Positions 28,057 through 36,257 of a stretch of 64,000 nt of DNA are shown here, in pieces (within the stretch, counting starts at the first letter, position 1; each line of letters starts with the position of its first letter). The DNA lies in NCBI GenBank assembly GCA_015057605.1, contig SVDX01000004.1, positions 52,894 through 116,893 of the forward strand. Direction: 5' to 3'. A program made the translations under genes and the position numbers. The notes beneath the pieces are model-generated. The model was not told where the DNA came from and did no database searches. It saw only the letters and a program-made list of their open reading frames with translations. Source of the stretch: Lachnospira sp. GTDB lineage: Bacteria > Bacillota > Clostridia > Lachnospirales > Lachnospiraceae.

Positions 28057-28866
28057 TTAATTTTTGTTTCTAGAAGAAGCTATAAAATCTGTTGCTTCCT
28101 TTTTAGATAAATCATAATTATCCATTAATATTTGTATTGTTTTAGTTTCTGGAATATTGCATTCAAAATGAGACTTTACAAGAATTTCCATTCCTTCTTG
28201 TCGTCCTTCTTGTCGTCCAGCTTCTACGCCATTTTCATAGCTTTCTGCTCTTTCATATTCAATCATCTCGCCAAGTGTCATATAACGTTCACCAATCCCT
28301 TCTCTATGCTTGATATCGTCCACCAAACCATGCAATGCTTCTAGTTCTGTATCAACGACATTATTTGGATTACTTTCACTTATGTACTTTAAAAGATTCT
28401 TTAATTCCCTGGTTCCACCTATTTTACCTTTGGTATATAAGAATATTCTTTTTACACCATCATTATACAACATCTCTGGCATTTCTTCTATAACATTTTT
28501 CACGTTATAGATTATACGGTCACCTCCGAATGGATCATGTTCTAATATCCAAATGGTTATTACCTCAGGCAAATCTATATATTTCTTTGAATTACCCAAA
28601 TATTTTGCATCTGTTAAAGACTGATAATATCTACTTCGATACGGCAAATTATATTTTTTATCTGTAACAATGCCATGCAAGCTTTTTTCAACCTCTACAG
28701 TTATATCAGTAAGCTCCACTCCTGTTACACGCTTGATTATAAGTTTTGCAATGAATTTTGCATTCTCCTCATCTTCTGTTATCTCTTGGAATAAAAAGGA
28801 ATCTATTACATTTAGACTCTCTATCGGACGAATTCCGCTCTTTGAATTATTAGAAATTTTATCCAT
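28057..28866 (-). CDS. Rpn/PD-(D/E)XK transposase-family protein lacking the catalytic core
   Basis: 269 residues from ATG 28866, chosen because AAGGGG sits just upstream and the promoter lies in between; the longer frame runs into that promoter. N terminus FLFQEITEDEENAKFIAKLI and ITVEVEKSLHGIVTDKK, then abruptly YRSRYYQSLTDAKYLGNSKKYIDLPEVITIWILEHDPFGG, all typical of recombination-promoting nucleases (Rpn). The stretch that normally holds the RLDV Asp and the E-x-Q/K is missing between the two. The C terminus has a short GRQEG repeat encoded by tandem 12-base units near 28200-28225. Probably inactive as a nuclease. Confidence 0.72.
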   Translation of the reverse strand: MDKISNNSKSGIRPIESLNVIDSFLFQEITEDEENAKFIAKLIIKRVTGVELTDITVEVEKSLHGIVTDKKYNLPYRSRYYQSLTDAKYLGNSKKYIDLPEVITIWILEHDPFGGDRIIYNVKNVIEEMPEMLYNDGVKRIFLYTKGKIGGTRELKNLLKYISESNPNNVVDTELEALHGLVDDIKHREGIGERYMTLGEMIEYERAESYENGVEAGRQEGRQEGMEILVKSHFECNIPETKTIQILMDNYDLSKKEATDFIASSRNKN

Positions 28867-28898
28867 ATGTCCCCTTTCCGGAAACAATGTCTGTTTAC

Positions 28899-28928
28899 AT
28901 AATATCATAACATATATACGTTTGTCAA
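28899..28928 (-). promoter_or_regulatory. Sigma-A promoter of the Rpn-like gene
   Basis: Minus strand TTGACA (28928-28923), 18-base spacer, TATTAT (28904-28899), about 33 bases before the ATG at 28866. Confidence 0.7.
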
Positions 28929-28941
28929 AATAAAAAATAGC

Positions 28942-28970
28942 ATAAAAACACCGAGGCATAAACCTCGGTG
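28942..28970 (-). terminator. Intrinsic terminator of the duplicated-aquaporin operon
   Basis: Perfect 8-base GC-rich stem CACCGAGG (28949-28956) / CCTCGGTG (28963-28970), 6-base loop, and TTTTTAT on the minus strand. It begins 7 bases after the stop of the second aquaporin gene. Confidence 0.88.
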
Positions 28971-28976
28971 CATTAC

Positions 28977-30461
28977 TTATTCTTCGCAATCTTCTTTAGC
29001 AAATAATATTTTATATATCAATACGGCTAGCAAAGCGCCTACCAATGGTCCAAGTATAAATATCCATAATTCTTCAATTGCCTTATTTGCTCCTGCAAAT
29101 GCGCCAACAACTGCACTTCCAATACTTCTTGCTGGATTCATCGAAGCTAAAGTATATGGAATTCCAAATATGTGCAATATAATATATGTCATACCAATTA
29201 TAAAACCTATATAATCTTTATCCTTCTTACCAAACACCAAGATTACAAGCACTATAACAAACCCCATAAATATTTCCGCTAATAATCCGCCTAAAACATG
29301 TCCATTTATATTCACCAGATTATTTGCCACCATAGCATATTCAAAAGATACGCGTCCGTCATCAATAATAGTAAATATATCCTTTCTTCCTAGTACATAT
29401 CTTATTACATACACAATACCAGTACCACATATAGCACCAAATATTTGTGCAATAACATACTTTAAGCATTGTATTTTTCCAATCTGCTTATCAATGCATA
29501 ATACTAGTGAGGTAATTGGATTAAAATGTCCACCACTAATTCTTCCAAAACTGTAATGCATTACAATAAAGCTGATGCCGAATGCAAAAGCCACAAGAAG
29601 AATATAAAACATTTCCATTCCATTTCTATAGCCATACCAATCTTTTGATGATATATTTTGCAACCTATCAAACCACTGTAAAGCTATTTCTATGGCCATA
29701 AACATATATATTGCAGTTCCGATAAACTCTGCCATAGCTTTACTTTTAAGTACTTCATGTAACAGCACTGCAATAAATGCGCCTATAAACGGCACTACTA
29801 TAAAAATGCTCTGCTCCATAATATATTTTAAATATACCGGTTCTTCTAACGTTACATCATATATAATTCCCACTATTGCACGCGCTGGATTCATTCCACT
29901 AAATGCATATTCATTTGATACTATATGAGTAATCATAATTCCAAGGCCTATTATTATTCCGGAATATTTATTTTTTGCTTCGCTAACACTCAAAAAAATC
30001 ATAATAAGAATGAATGACAATATTAGTTCTATAAGTGCAGCCATCAATAATTTATGTATCCCAATTATATTACTAAGATCACTAATTGCTACATTTCTTT
30101 TATATGTATATTCCCAGTCTAATATTTTAAATATCTTTTTAAGGCACATAAATACTGTTAATGAACCTAAAAATTGAGCAATACAATAACCTAAAAATTC
30201 TTTTCCTTTCAATTTTCCATTTAAAAAATATGCAAAAGATACCGCTGGATTAAAATGCGCACCTGTTTTCTTTGCAAAGCAATAATAAATAAGTACATAA
30301 CTTAAGCCCAATGCAACAGGTGTAAAATATCTTGAAAATATTTGTTCTTGTAGAGACGAACTTAACTCTACATTTCTTCTATTCAAGTACATAACTATAT
30401 ATCCAAACAGAAGAAAAATCACTGTTCCTATATATTCCATTAAATATTTTTTATTCTTCAT
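28977..30461 (-). CDS. Tandem double aquaporin-type channel (two MIP domains), intact filters
   Basis: 494 residues from ATG 30461, which has GGAGGGG 6 bases upstream (ATG 30476 is the longer reading). Two complete MIP repeats in one chain, so four NPA-like half-helix motifs: HFNPAVS (NPA near residue 71), GMNPARA (191), HFNPITS (314) and SMNPARS (442), with about 12 membrane helices. The second domain starts near residue 245 with AEFIGTAIYMFM. Single MIP proteins are 230-290 residues. Arg follows both second motifs of each domain, so both selectivity filters keep the canonical Arg. Overlaps the upstream paralogue by 11 bases. Substrate water or small solute, by family. Confidence 0.85.
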   Translation of the reverse strand: MKNKKYLMEYIGTVIFLLFGYIVMYLNRRNVELSSSLQEQIFSRYFTPVALGLSYVLIYYCFAKKTGAHFNPAVSFAYFLNGKLKGKEFLGYCIAQFLGSLTVFMCLKKIFKILDWEYTYKRNVAISDLSNIIGIHKLLMAALIELILSFILIMIFLSVSEAKNKYSGIIIGLGIMITHIVSNEYAFSGMNPARAIVGIIYDVTLEEPVYLKYIMEQSIFIVVPFIGAFIAVLLHEVLKSKAMAEFIGTAIYMFMAIEIALQWFDRLQNISSKDWYGYRNGMEMFYILLVAFAFGISFIVMHYSFGRISGGHFNPITSLVLCIDKQIGKIQCLKYVIAQIFGAICGTGIVYVIRYVLGRKDIFTIIDDGRVSFEYAMVANNLVNINGHVLGGLLAEIFMGFVIVLVILVFGKKDKDYIGFIIGMTYIILHIFGIPYTLASMNPARSIGSAVVGAFAGANKAIEELWIFILGPLVGALLAVLIYKILFAKEDCEE

Positions 30462-31998
30462 TTTTAACCCCTCCATTTCTTATCTTTTCTATTATCCTAT
30501 GTACTACTGCCACTAAAACAGCTCCTACAATAGGTCCTACAATGAATATCCATAAATCCTTCCAAATCATTTCCTTTTGACAATTTAATATGGCACTGGC
30601 TACACTTTTTGCAGGATTAATTGACATTAAATTAAAGAAAGTATCAATAAAATATATCATTGCCAATGCTGTTCCTATAAATATGCTCCTTGTCTGCTCC
30701 ATGTGTTTATACGCATATAACACAAACATAATAAATATTGCTGCCAAAAATATTTCTAATAATAACTCCATTTGCCAACTACTATTATATTTTGCTAAGG
30801 TATCAGCTAATGCAACAGAATGACTTGAATGCATACATTCGCAAGTCCAATCTGTTGTTCCATCAAATAAGCCAGCAAAATCCACTCTAAATTTATATAT
30901 AAGTAAAAGACCTAATAATGCTCCAATAAGTTGCGCTATTATATTTGTAAGCGCTTTTAAAAACGATATTTTCTTATCAATCCATAAGGCTATTGAAACT
31001 ATTGGATTAAGATGTACATCAGTTATGTTTTCAAAGGTGTGATAAAGACATATATATACTATTGAAGATATAATACTCACAGATATTGCAGAAGTTATTG
31101 AATCATAATCACTTATAACTAATGCATTAGAACTGTAATAGTGAAACTGCATTATAAAATTCGCTGTTAATACCATAAATATAAACATTGCCACCAATTC
31201 CGTAATAAAAGCTTTTACAACATTTTTCTTTTTTGCCGAACAAATAAATAACTTATATACTACAGCAGCTAATATCGCCCCAATAAATGGCATCACTATA
31301 AATATCCATATATTCTCTGGTTGGTACATTGTACCATTTATAAGGTTCATAATAACAGAAGCCACAATCATAGCTGGATTAGCAAAACTTCTTATTGATA
31401 ACATTAATTCAAAATATGCCAAAGCTACTGCCATACCACATACAACACCTGCATATTTTTTTCTATTTTTCTTATTAGTTACAGCCAAAATCACCAATAC
31501 CATGATAAATGAAATAAATATCTCCATAATAGCCGCACATACAGTCGGGTTAATAGCATACTTTATCCCTTCCATAGTTGGAAGCATATAACCTCTGCTA
31601 TATTCAAGTTCCACTTCTGAATAAACATATACTCGTTTTGACTGATCAAATTTATCTGATGTTTTAAATAAAATGCCTACAAAGCCACTTCCTACTATTG
31701 CACCTGTAAGTTGCGACACTATGTATAATATTCCCTCTTTAACCTTTGTTTCTAAACTAATCATCTTTGCCACAGTAATTATCGGATTAAGATGTGCTTC
31801 CTTATTATCCGACAAACCATAATATACCCAAACATACACACCACAGCTAATTAAAGCACAAGCAAAAACAACACATTGACCTATAAACTCACTTGATTTT
31901 CTTACACATACACTTAACGACATACTAATTGAATAAATCATTATAACCGATAATGCCATTCCCAAAAATTCAACAAAATATTTTCTAAATGTTTTCAT
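30451..31998 (-). CDS. Tandem double aquaporin-type channel (two MIP domains), altered filters
   Basis: 515 residues from ATG 31998; the extended site GGAGGTGAT ends 7 bases upstream. ATG 32007 lies inside that site and is unlikely. Four NPA-type motifs in order: HLNPIIT (NP near residue 71), FANPAMI (207), HLNPIVS (331), SINPAKS (461), about 12 membrane helices. In both domains the Arg that normally follows the second NPA is replaced, by Met and by Lys, so the pore should differ from a water or glycerol channel. A Cys/His-rich loop (CECMHSSH) lies before the last pair of helices. Followed by the second double-MIP gene with an 11-base overlap. Confidence 0.83.
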   Translation of the reverse strand: MKTFRKYFVEFLGMALSVIMIYSISMSLSVCVRKSSEFIGQCVVFACALISCGVYVWVYYGLSDNKEAHLNPIITVAKMISLETKVKEGILYIVSQLTGAIVGSGFVGILFKTSDKFDQSKRVYVYSEVELEYSRGYMLPTMEGIKYAINPTVCAAIMEIFISFIMVLVILAVTNKKNRKKYAGVVCGMAVALAYFELMLSIRSFANPAMIVASVIMNLINGTMYQPENIWIFIVMPFIGAILAAVVYKLFICSAKKKNVVKAFITELVAMFIFMVLTANFIMQFHYYSSNALVISDYDSITSAISVSIISSIVYICLYHTFENITDVHLNPIVSIALWIDKKISFLKALTNIIAQLIGALLGLLLIYKFRVDFAGLFDGTTDWTCECMHSSHSVALADTLAKYNSSWQMELLLEIFLAAIFIMFVLYAYKHMEQTRSIFIGTALAMIYFIDTFFNLMSINPAKSVASAILNCQKEMIWKDLWIFIVGPIVGAVLVAVVHRIIEKIRNGGVKNEE

Positions 31999-32020
31999 AA
32001 CACACATCACCTCCAAATGC

Positions 32021-32851
32021 TTAGTTTGAACTTGTAGGTACTTCTTCTAAAAGATCACAGCCAAAAAAAGTATCAGTTAGACGTGTAACTTTATGAGGTA
32101 ATTTCCCCACCTTAGTAAGAGACTTACACCCTCTAAACATCCTATCCATATCTTCAAGCGAATCCGGTAATTTCGGTGCCTCGGTAAGACTTCTACAATC
32201 ACAAAAAGTTGACTCCGCAGTTCTTAAGTCACTCGGTAAATCACTAACCTTAGTTAAACTTGTACAACCACCAAATGTATAATACATATCTAAAACACCA
32301 TCTGGTATTTTAGGCATTTCCTTTAACGTGATACAACAAAAAAATGTCCTTTCCATATTGATGACAGTACTTGGTATCTTTGGTGCTTCTTCTAAATTAA
32401 CACAATTGCTAAATGCAGACTTTAAATTCATAACTCCGTAAGGTATCTTTGGTGCTTTTTTCATATACCTACAGTCAGAAAATCTGATTCTTATAATCTT
32501 TTTCCCTGCAATTTTCCCTAAAATCTCTTCATATTCTATTTTAGTTTTATTCTCCTCCTTTACCTGTTGATACCATCCCTGTGCAGTTGTTCCATGTCCA
32601 TCAATATCCCCCCAATATGTAAATGTATATTCGTAATCATTAGTAATATATTTATCATCATATTCTGGGGTTTTTGGCATCTTTGCTCCTGCCTTTAAAA
32701 CTTCTCCTGTTTTTGCTACTACATATTCGCAACCATCCTCTACCACAGCTACGCTTCTTCCGTGGTAACCTTTATTAGATTGAAACACCACTACTACTAC
32801 CAATATTATCAATGTTACTACTATCAATAATAAACATATTCTTTTTTTCAT
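32021..32851 (-). CDS. Membrane-anchored BspA-type leucine-rich-repeat protein
   Basis: 276 residues from ATG 32851; the AAGGAGG abuts the ATG at 32860, which is therefore too close to be used. One N-terminal hydrophobic helix (ICLLLIVVTLIILVVVVVF) anchors the protein outside the cell. Residues of about 130-270 hold six repeats of ~23 residues with the pattern APKIPxxVxxMxxTFxxCxxLxE, each with one or two Cys, of the BspA / DUF285-like surface-repeat class that mediates binding. First gene of the operon with the two double aquaporins, 22 bases before the next start. Confidence 0.8.
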   Translation of the reverse strand: MKKRICLLLIVVTLIILVVVVVFQSNKGYHGRSVAVVEDGCEYVVAKTGEVLKAGAKMPKTPEYDDKYITNDYEYTFTYWGDIDGHGTTAQGWYQQVKEENKTKIEYEEILGKIAGKKIIRIRFSDCRYMKKAPKIPYGVMNLKSAFSNCVNLEEAPKIPSTVINMERTFFCCITLKEMPKIPDGVLDMYYTFGGCTSLTKVSDLPSDLRTAESTFCDCRSLTEAPKLPDSLEDMDRMFRGCKSLTKVGKLPHKVTRLTDTFFGCDLLEEVPTSSN

Positions 32852-32895
32852 TACCTTCATCCTCCTTAGTTTAACCGAACTTCATTTACACCTTA

Positions 32896-32923
32896 AATAT
32901 AACATTTGATTAAAAAAATTCAA
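32896..32923 (-). promoter_or_regulatory. Promoter of the repeat-protein / double-aquaporin operon
   Basis: Minus strand TTGAAT (32923-32918), 16-base spacer, TATATT (32901-32896). The -35 box is weak, as expected for an activated promoter, and the direct repeats at 32933-32962 end 9 bases upstream of it. Confidence 0.55.
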
Positions 32924-32932
32924 TATTTTTTG

Positions 32933-32962
32933 CATGAACGGTCAATATACGACATGAACGGT
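32933..32962 (-). promoter_or_regulatory. LytTR-type direct repeats (activator site)
   Basis: ACCGTTCATG occurs twice in the direction of transcription (32962-32953 and 32942-32933) with a 20-base period. Each copy fits the LytTR-family half site [TA][AC][CA]GTTN[AG][TG] known for ComE/AgrA-type regulators, which bind two such direct repeats about two helical turns apart, upstream of a poor -35 box. No LytTR regulator gene is in the window. Confidence 0.65.
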
Positions 32963-32974
32963 AAAAAAATGTAT

Positions 32975-33022
32975 AAAAAAATAGTTGACATGAAGTGATT
33001 TTTCACTCAATGTCAACTATTT
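32975..33022 (-). terminator. Intrinsic terminator of the trpS operon
   Basis: A 13-base outer stem (AAATAGTTGACAT, 32979-32991, with its complement at 33010-33022) plus inner AGTGA/TCACT pairing, then a T-rich minus-strand tail. Starts one base after the trpS stop. Confidence 0.88.
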
Positions 33023-33023
33023 G

Positions 33024-34028
33024 TTATCTTATCTTCTCTGGAAATCCTACCTTCTTTTTAACCTTTCTTAAGGTCTTATTTGCATAGTAGTTGGCTTTTT
33101 CACCATTTTCCTTAATTATTCCATTAATATAATCCTTATTCTTTGATAAATCATAGAATCTGTCCTGAACAGGTTTTAAGCTATCAGCAACACATTCACC
33201 TACTGCAAGCTTAAAGTCACCATAACCACAGTTAGCAAATTCTGCTTCAGTCTCCTGTGGAGTCTTGCCTGTAACAGCGCAGTAAATGTCAATAAGATTC
33301 TTAATACCCGGTTTCTCGTCCTTGTAAAGAATCTGATTGTCAGAATCAGTTACCGCTCTCTTGAACTTTCTGATGATAGTATCATAATCATCCATCAAGA
33401 AAATGCTTGCGTTAGGATTTTCATCCGACTTTGACATCTTCTTAGTAGGCTCTTGAAGGCTCATAATCTTAGCACCCTGCTTACCAATATACGCTTCTGG
33501 TATAGTAAATACATCACCATAAATATTATTAAATCTTTGTGCAATGTCTCTTGTAATCTCAAGATGCTGCATCTGGTCCTTACCTACCGGCACCACATCC
33601 GACTGGAACAAAAGAATATCTGCAGCCATAAGTACAGGATAAGTAAATAAACCTGCATTAATATTGTCTGCATGCTTTGCTGATTTGTCCTTAAACTGTG
33701 TCATACGATTAAGCTCGCCCATATAAGTAAAACAGTTAAGAATCCACGCAAGCTCAGCATGACCTGATACATGCGATTGATAATAAATACAATTCTTAAC
33801 AGGATCTAAGCCTGCCGCAATATATAAAGTAAGTAAATCCCTTGCTCTCTTTCTTAAAGTCGCAGGGTCCTGTCTAACTGTAATAGAATGTAAATCTACT
33901 ACACCATAAAAACATTCATATTCATCCGATAAAGTAAGCCAGTTCTTAAGTGCTCCCAGATAATTACCTAATTGTAAAGTACCTGTTGACTGCATACCGC
34001 TAAACAACATTTTTTTACCGTCTAACAT
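33024..34028 (-). CDS. trpS: Tryptophanyl-tRNA synthetase
   Basis: 334 residues from ATG 34028. Class I synthetase: N-terminal LFSGMQSTGTLQLGNYLGAL holds the HIGH-equivalent TLQLGN, and KKMSKSDENP is the KMSKS loop. GAGGAG lies 8 bases upstream and also codes for the last residues of the GntR gene, whose stop is one base before the ATG. Lies third in the operon after the citrate-synthase-like gene and gntR, an uncommon setting for trpS; no T-box element is visible upstream. Confidence 0.97.
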   Translation of the reverse strand: MLDGKKMLFSGMQSTGTLQLGNYLGALKNWLTLSDEYECFYGVVDLHSITVRQDPATLRKRARDLLTLYIAAGLDPVKNCIYYQSHVSGHAELAWILNCFTYMGELNRMTQFKDKSAKHADNINAGLFTYPVLMAADILLFQSDVVPVGKDQMQHLEITRDIAQRFNNIYGDVFTIPEAYIGKQGAKIMSLQEPTKKMSKSDENPNASIFLMDDYDTIIRKFKRAVTDSDNQILYKDEKPGIKNLIDIYCAVTGKTPQETEAEFANCGYGDFKLAVGECVADSLKPVQDRFYDLSKNKDYINGIIKENGEKANYYANKTLRKVKKKVGFPEKIR

Positions 34029-34029
34029 A

Positions 34030-34722
34030 TTAATTCTCCTCGTATATAATATTATCAAGTCCCTTGTTAGAAATATTAGTCATCGTATTCATAATGTGCT
34101 CATATGCAAGTTTTTCAGCCAAATCACCATTTTTATCCTTAATAGCATTAAGAATAGCTAAATGCTCTGCATTACAAGCTACAACACGTTCTTTTGTAGC
34201 CAAGGATACTCTTCTAACTCTCTCAACATAGTGATGGAAATCAGAAAGTGTATGCTTAAGCATCTTACTTGCCGAAGCATTATATAATACCTCGTGAAAC
34301 TTATTATCAAGCTCCAATATCTGTTCGTAATGCTCCTTGCTACAATGAAACTCAGATAAATATACTATCTCTTCAAGTTCACTAATTTGTTCAGGAGTTA
34401 TATGCTCAATTGCCCATCTTACACATAAGCCTTCAAGTAAAGAACGTATAGCATAAATGTCCTTAACATCCTGGCTCGAAATGCCTGTAACATAAGCTCC
34501 TTTATTAGTAATAATATTAACAAGGCCCTCAAGTTCTAACTGTCTTAATGCTTCACGCACAGGAGTACGCGATACACCAAGCTCTGTAGCGATGGCATTT
34601 TCCTTTAATTCTTCGTTTTGATGATACTTTCCTGCTAATATGTCCTCACGTATCTTGTTAAACACCTTAGCTCTAAGTGAGTACTTATCAGAAGCCTCGT
34701 CATTTAAATTGTACATCTGCAT
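34030..34722 (-). CDS. GntR-family transcriptional regulator, FCD subfamily
   Basis: 230 residues from ATG 34722 (GGAG 6 bases upstream; GTG 34734 is the longer reading). N-terminal winged helix (VFNKIREDILAGKYHQNEELKENAIATELGVSRTPVREALRQLELEGLV) and C-terminal all-helical FCD domain (about 85-215) with His residues (EFHCSKEH, NKFHEVLY, HLAILNAI) that often bind a metal and an organic acid. Located between the acyl-CoA/oxoacid-condensing enzyme and trpS; the palindrome overlapping the operon promoter is a good candidate for its operator, which suggests autoregulation. Confidence 0.92.
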   Translation of the reverse strand: MQMYNLNDEASDKYSLRAKVFNKIREDILAGKYHQNEELKENAIATELGVSRTPVREALRQLELEGLVNIITNKGAYVTGISSQDVKDIYAIRSLLEGLCVRWAIEHITPEQISELEEIVYLSEFHCSKEHYEQILELDNKFHEVLYNASASKMLKHTLSDFHHYVERVRRVSLATKERVVACNAEHLAILNAIKDKNGDLAEKLAYEHIMNTMTNISNKGLDNIIYEEN

Positions 34723-34738
34723 ATTAATCTCCACTAAA

Positions 34739-36130
34739 TTATAATATACTAATACCTAACTTTTTGCAAGAATTATCAATAACTTCAAGTAATTCTTCAT
34801 CAGTAAGAACAGTTACTCTTCCGCCTTCATATTCTTCATCAACCCATTCCTTAACCATATGAACAAGCTGGCTGTTCTTATCAACCTTCTTACCTTCAGG
34901 AAGTCTGAAATAAGAGTTAATCCAGTGTGCAATACCTGCAAGACCAGATGTATTAGAAACAGCAACTAAAACCGGACGGTTAAGAAGCTTTTCTGTATCA
35001 AATATATTATAAATTTCTTCATTTTTAAGAAGACCATCTGCATGAATACCAGCTCTTGTAACATTAAAGCTCTTACCTACAAAAGGAGTTCTTGATGGAA
35101 CCTTGTATCCAATTTCCTTCTCATAGTACTCAGCAAGCTCTGTAATAACAGTTGTATCCATACCGTCTAATGTACCCTTTAACTGTGCATACTCAAACAC
35201 CATAGCTTCAAGTGGAGTATTACCAGTTCTTTCACCAATACCAAATAATGAACAGTTGATACCAGCAGCACCATATAACCAAGCAGTTGTAGAGTTAGCA
35301 ACCGCCTTGTAGAAGTCATTGTGGCCATGCCATTCAAGGTTAGCTGATGGCACATTACCATGTGTGATAAGACCATAAATAATACCCTGAACACTTCTTG
35401 GAATAACTGCGCCTGGGAAGTTAACACCATAACCCATAGTATCACAAGCTCTAATCTTAACAGGAATCTTATATTCCTCCTGTAACTTCATAAGCTCTAA
35501 ACAGAATGGAATAACAAATCCGTAAATATCCGAACGAGTAATATCCTCTAAGTGACATCTTGGACTTACGCCAGTCTCCAAACACTCTCTAACAACATTT
35601 AAGTAATGCTCCATACATTCCTTTCTTGTCATCTTAAGCTTATAGAAAATGTGGTAGTCAGAGCAGCTTACCAAAATACCTGTTTCCTTAAGACCTAAAT
35701 CCTTAACAAGTTCAAAGTCCTTCTTACTAGCTCTAATCCAGCTTGTAATCTGTGGGAACTCATATCCTCTTTCCATACATTTGTAAACAGCATCTCTATC
35801 CTTCTTGCTGTAAAGGAAAAATTCACTTGCTCTAATAATACCCTTAGGGCCACCTAACTTATGGAAATAATCATACATAGTCACAATCTGCTCTGGTAAA
35901 TAAGGAGCTCTTGACTGCTGACCATCTCTAAATGTTGTATCTGTAATCCAAATTTCTTCCGGCATATTGTGAGGCACAATTCTATTATTAAATGCAATCT
36001 TTGGTACTTCATCATAAGGGAATAAATTTCTAAATACATTAGGTTCTTCCACATCTACCAAATGATAAAAATGCTCCTCAAGTTCTAAAAGATTTGTGTG
36101 TTCGTTGTAAATAACTTTTCTGTTTTCCAT
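34739..36130 (-). CDS. HMGL/DRE-TIM family synthase: Re-citrate synthase-like or isopropylmalate synthase-like
   Basis: 463 residues. The TIM barrel starts at ITDTTFRDGQQSRAPY (the DxTxRDG metal and oxoacid-binding motif), continues with HKLGGPKGIIRASEFFLYS, TSWIRASKKDFE, CDTMGYG and the metal-binding EWHGHNDF, GERTGNTPLEA. The C-terminal part (about 370-463) is short and lacks the LeuA regulatory dimer domain. From memory of the family this long N terminus with LGGPxGIIRxSEFFLYSxxDR is typical of the Re-type citrate synthases of clostridia, so acetyl-CoA + oxaloacetate to citrate is a plausible reaction; isopropylmalate or citramalate synthase are alternatives. First gene of the operon with gntR and trpS. 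Confidence 0.8.
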   Translation of the reverse strand: MENRKVIYNEHTNLLELEEHFYHLVDVEEPNVFRNLFPYDEVPKIAFNNRIVPHNMPEEIWITDTTFRDGQQSRAPYLPEQIVTMYDYFHKLGGPKGIIRASEFFLYSKKDRDAVYKCMERGYEFPQITSWIRASKKDFELVKDLGLKETGILVSCSDYHIFYKLKMTRKECMEHYLNVVRECLETGVSPRCHLEDITRSDIYGFVIPFCLELMKLQEEYKIPVKIRACDTMGYGVNFPGAVIPRSVQGIIYGLITHGNVPSANLEWHGHNDFYKAVANSTTAWLYGAAGINCSLFGIGERTGNTPLEAMVFEYAQLKGTLDGMDTTVITELAEYYEKEIGYKVPSRTPFVGKSFNVTRAGIHADGLLKNEEIYNIFDTEKLLNRPVLVAVSNTSGLAGIAHWINSYFRLPEGKKVDKNSQLVHMVKEWVDEEYEGGRVTVLTDEELLEVIDNSCKKLGISIL

Positions 36131-36205
36131 AAAAAATCTCCTTGCTATATTAGGTATAGTTTTAAGCGCCTATATATTACTTTACTATACTAAATTTGAA
36201 TTCTG

Positions 36206-36227
36206 GTATAATTGTATACAATTATAC
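36206..36227. promoter_or_regulatory. Perfect 22-bp palindrome, probable GntR/FCD operator
   Basis: Half-site GTATAATTGTA followed by its exact reverse complement, with core TTGTATACAA, the style of FCD-type GntR operators. It covers the -10 hexamer of the promoter that drives the synthase-gntR-trpS operon, so binding would block RNA polymerase. Confidence 0.8.
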
Positions 36228-36239
36228 GTTGGTTGTCAA
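36211..36239 (-). promoter_or_regulatory. Sigma-A promoter of the synthase-gntR-trpS operon
   Basis: Minus strand TTGACA (36239-36234), 17-base spacer, TACAAT (36216-36211). The -10 lies wholly inside the 22-bp palindrome. About 75 bases of leader precede the ATG at 36130. Confidence 0.82.
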
Positions 36240-36257
36240 TAGGGGGATGGAAAGAAA

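Noticed and set aside
28190..28235. CRISPR-like or minisatellite repeat in the Rpn-like gene
   Set aside because: Only two 12-base copies coding for GRQEG; it is a short in-frame tandem repeat of the coiled tail.
34030..34722. GntR gene as part of a prophage or conjugative element
   Set aside because: No integrase, att-like repeats or phage genes nearby, and the operator is in its own operon.
33024..36240. T-box leader for trpS
   Set aside because: trpS starts one base after gntR and there is no leader or AGGGTGGAACCGCG-type sequence upstream.
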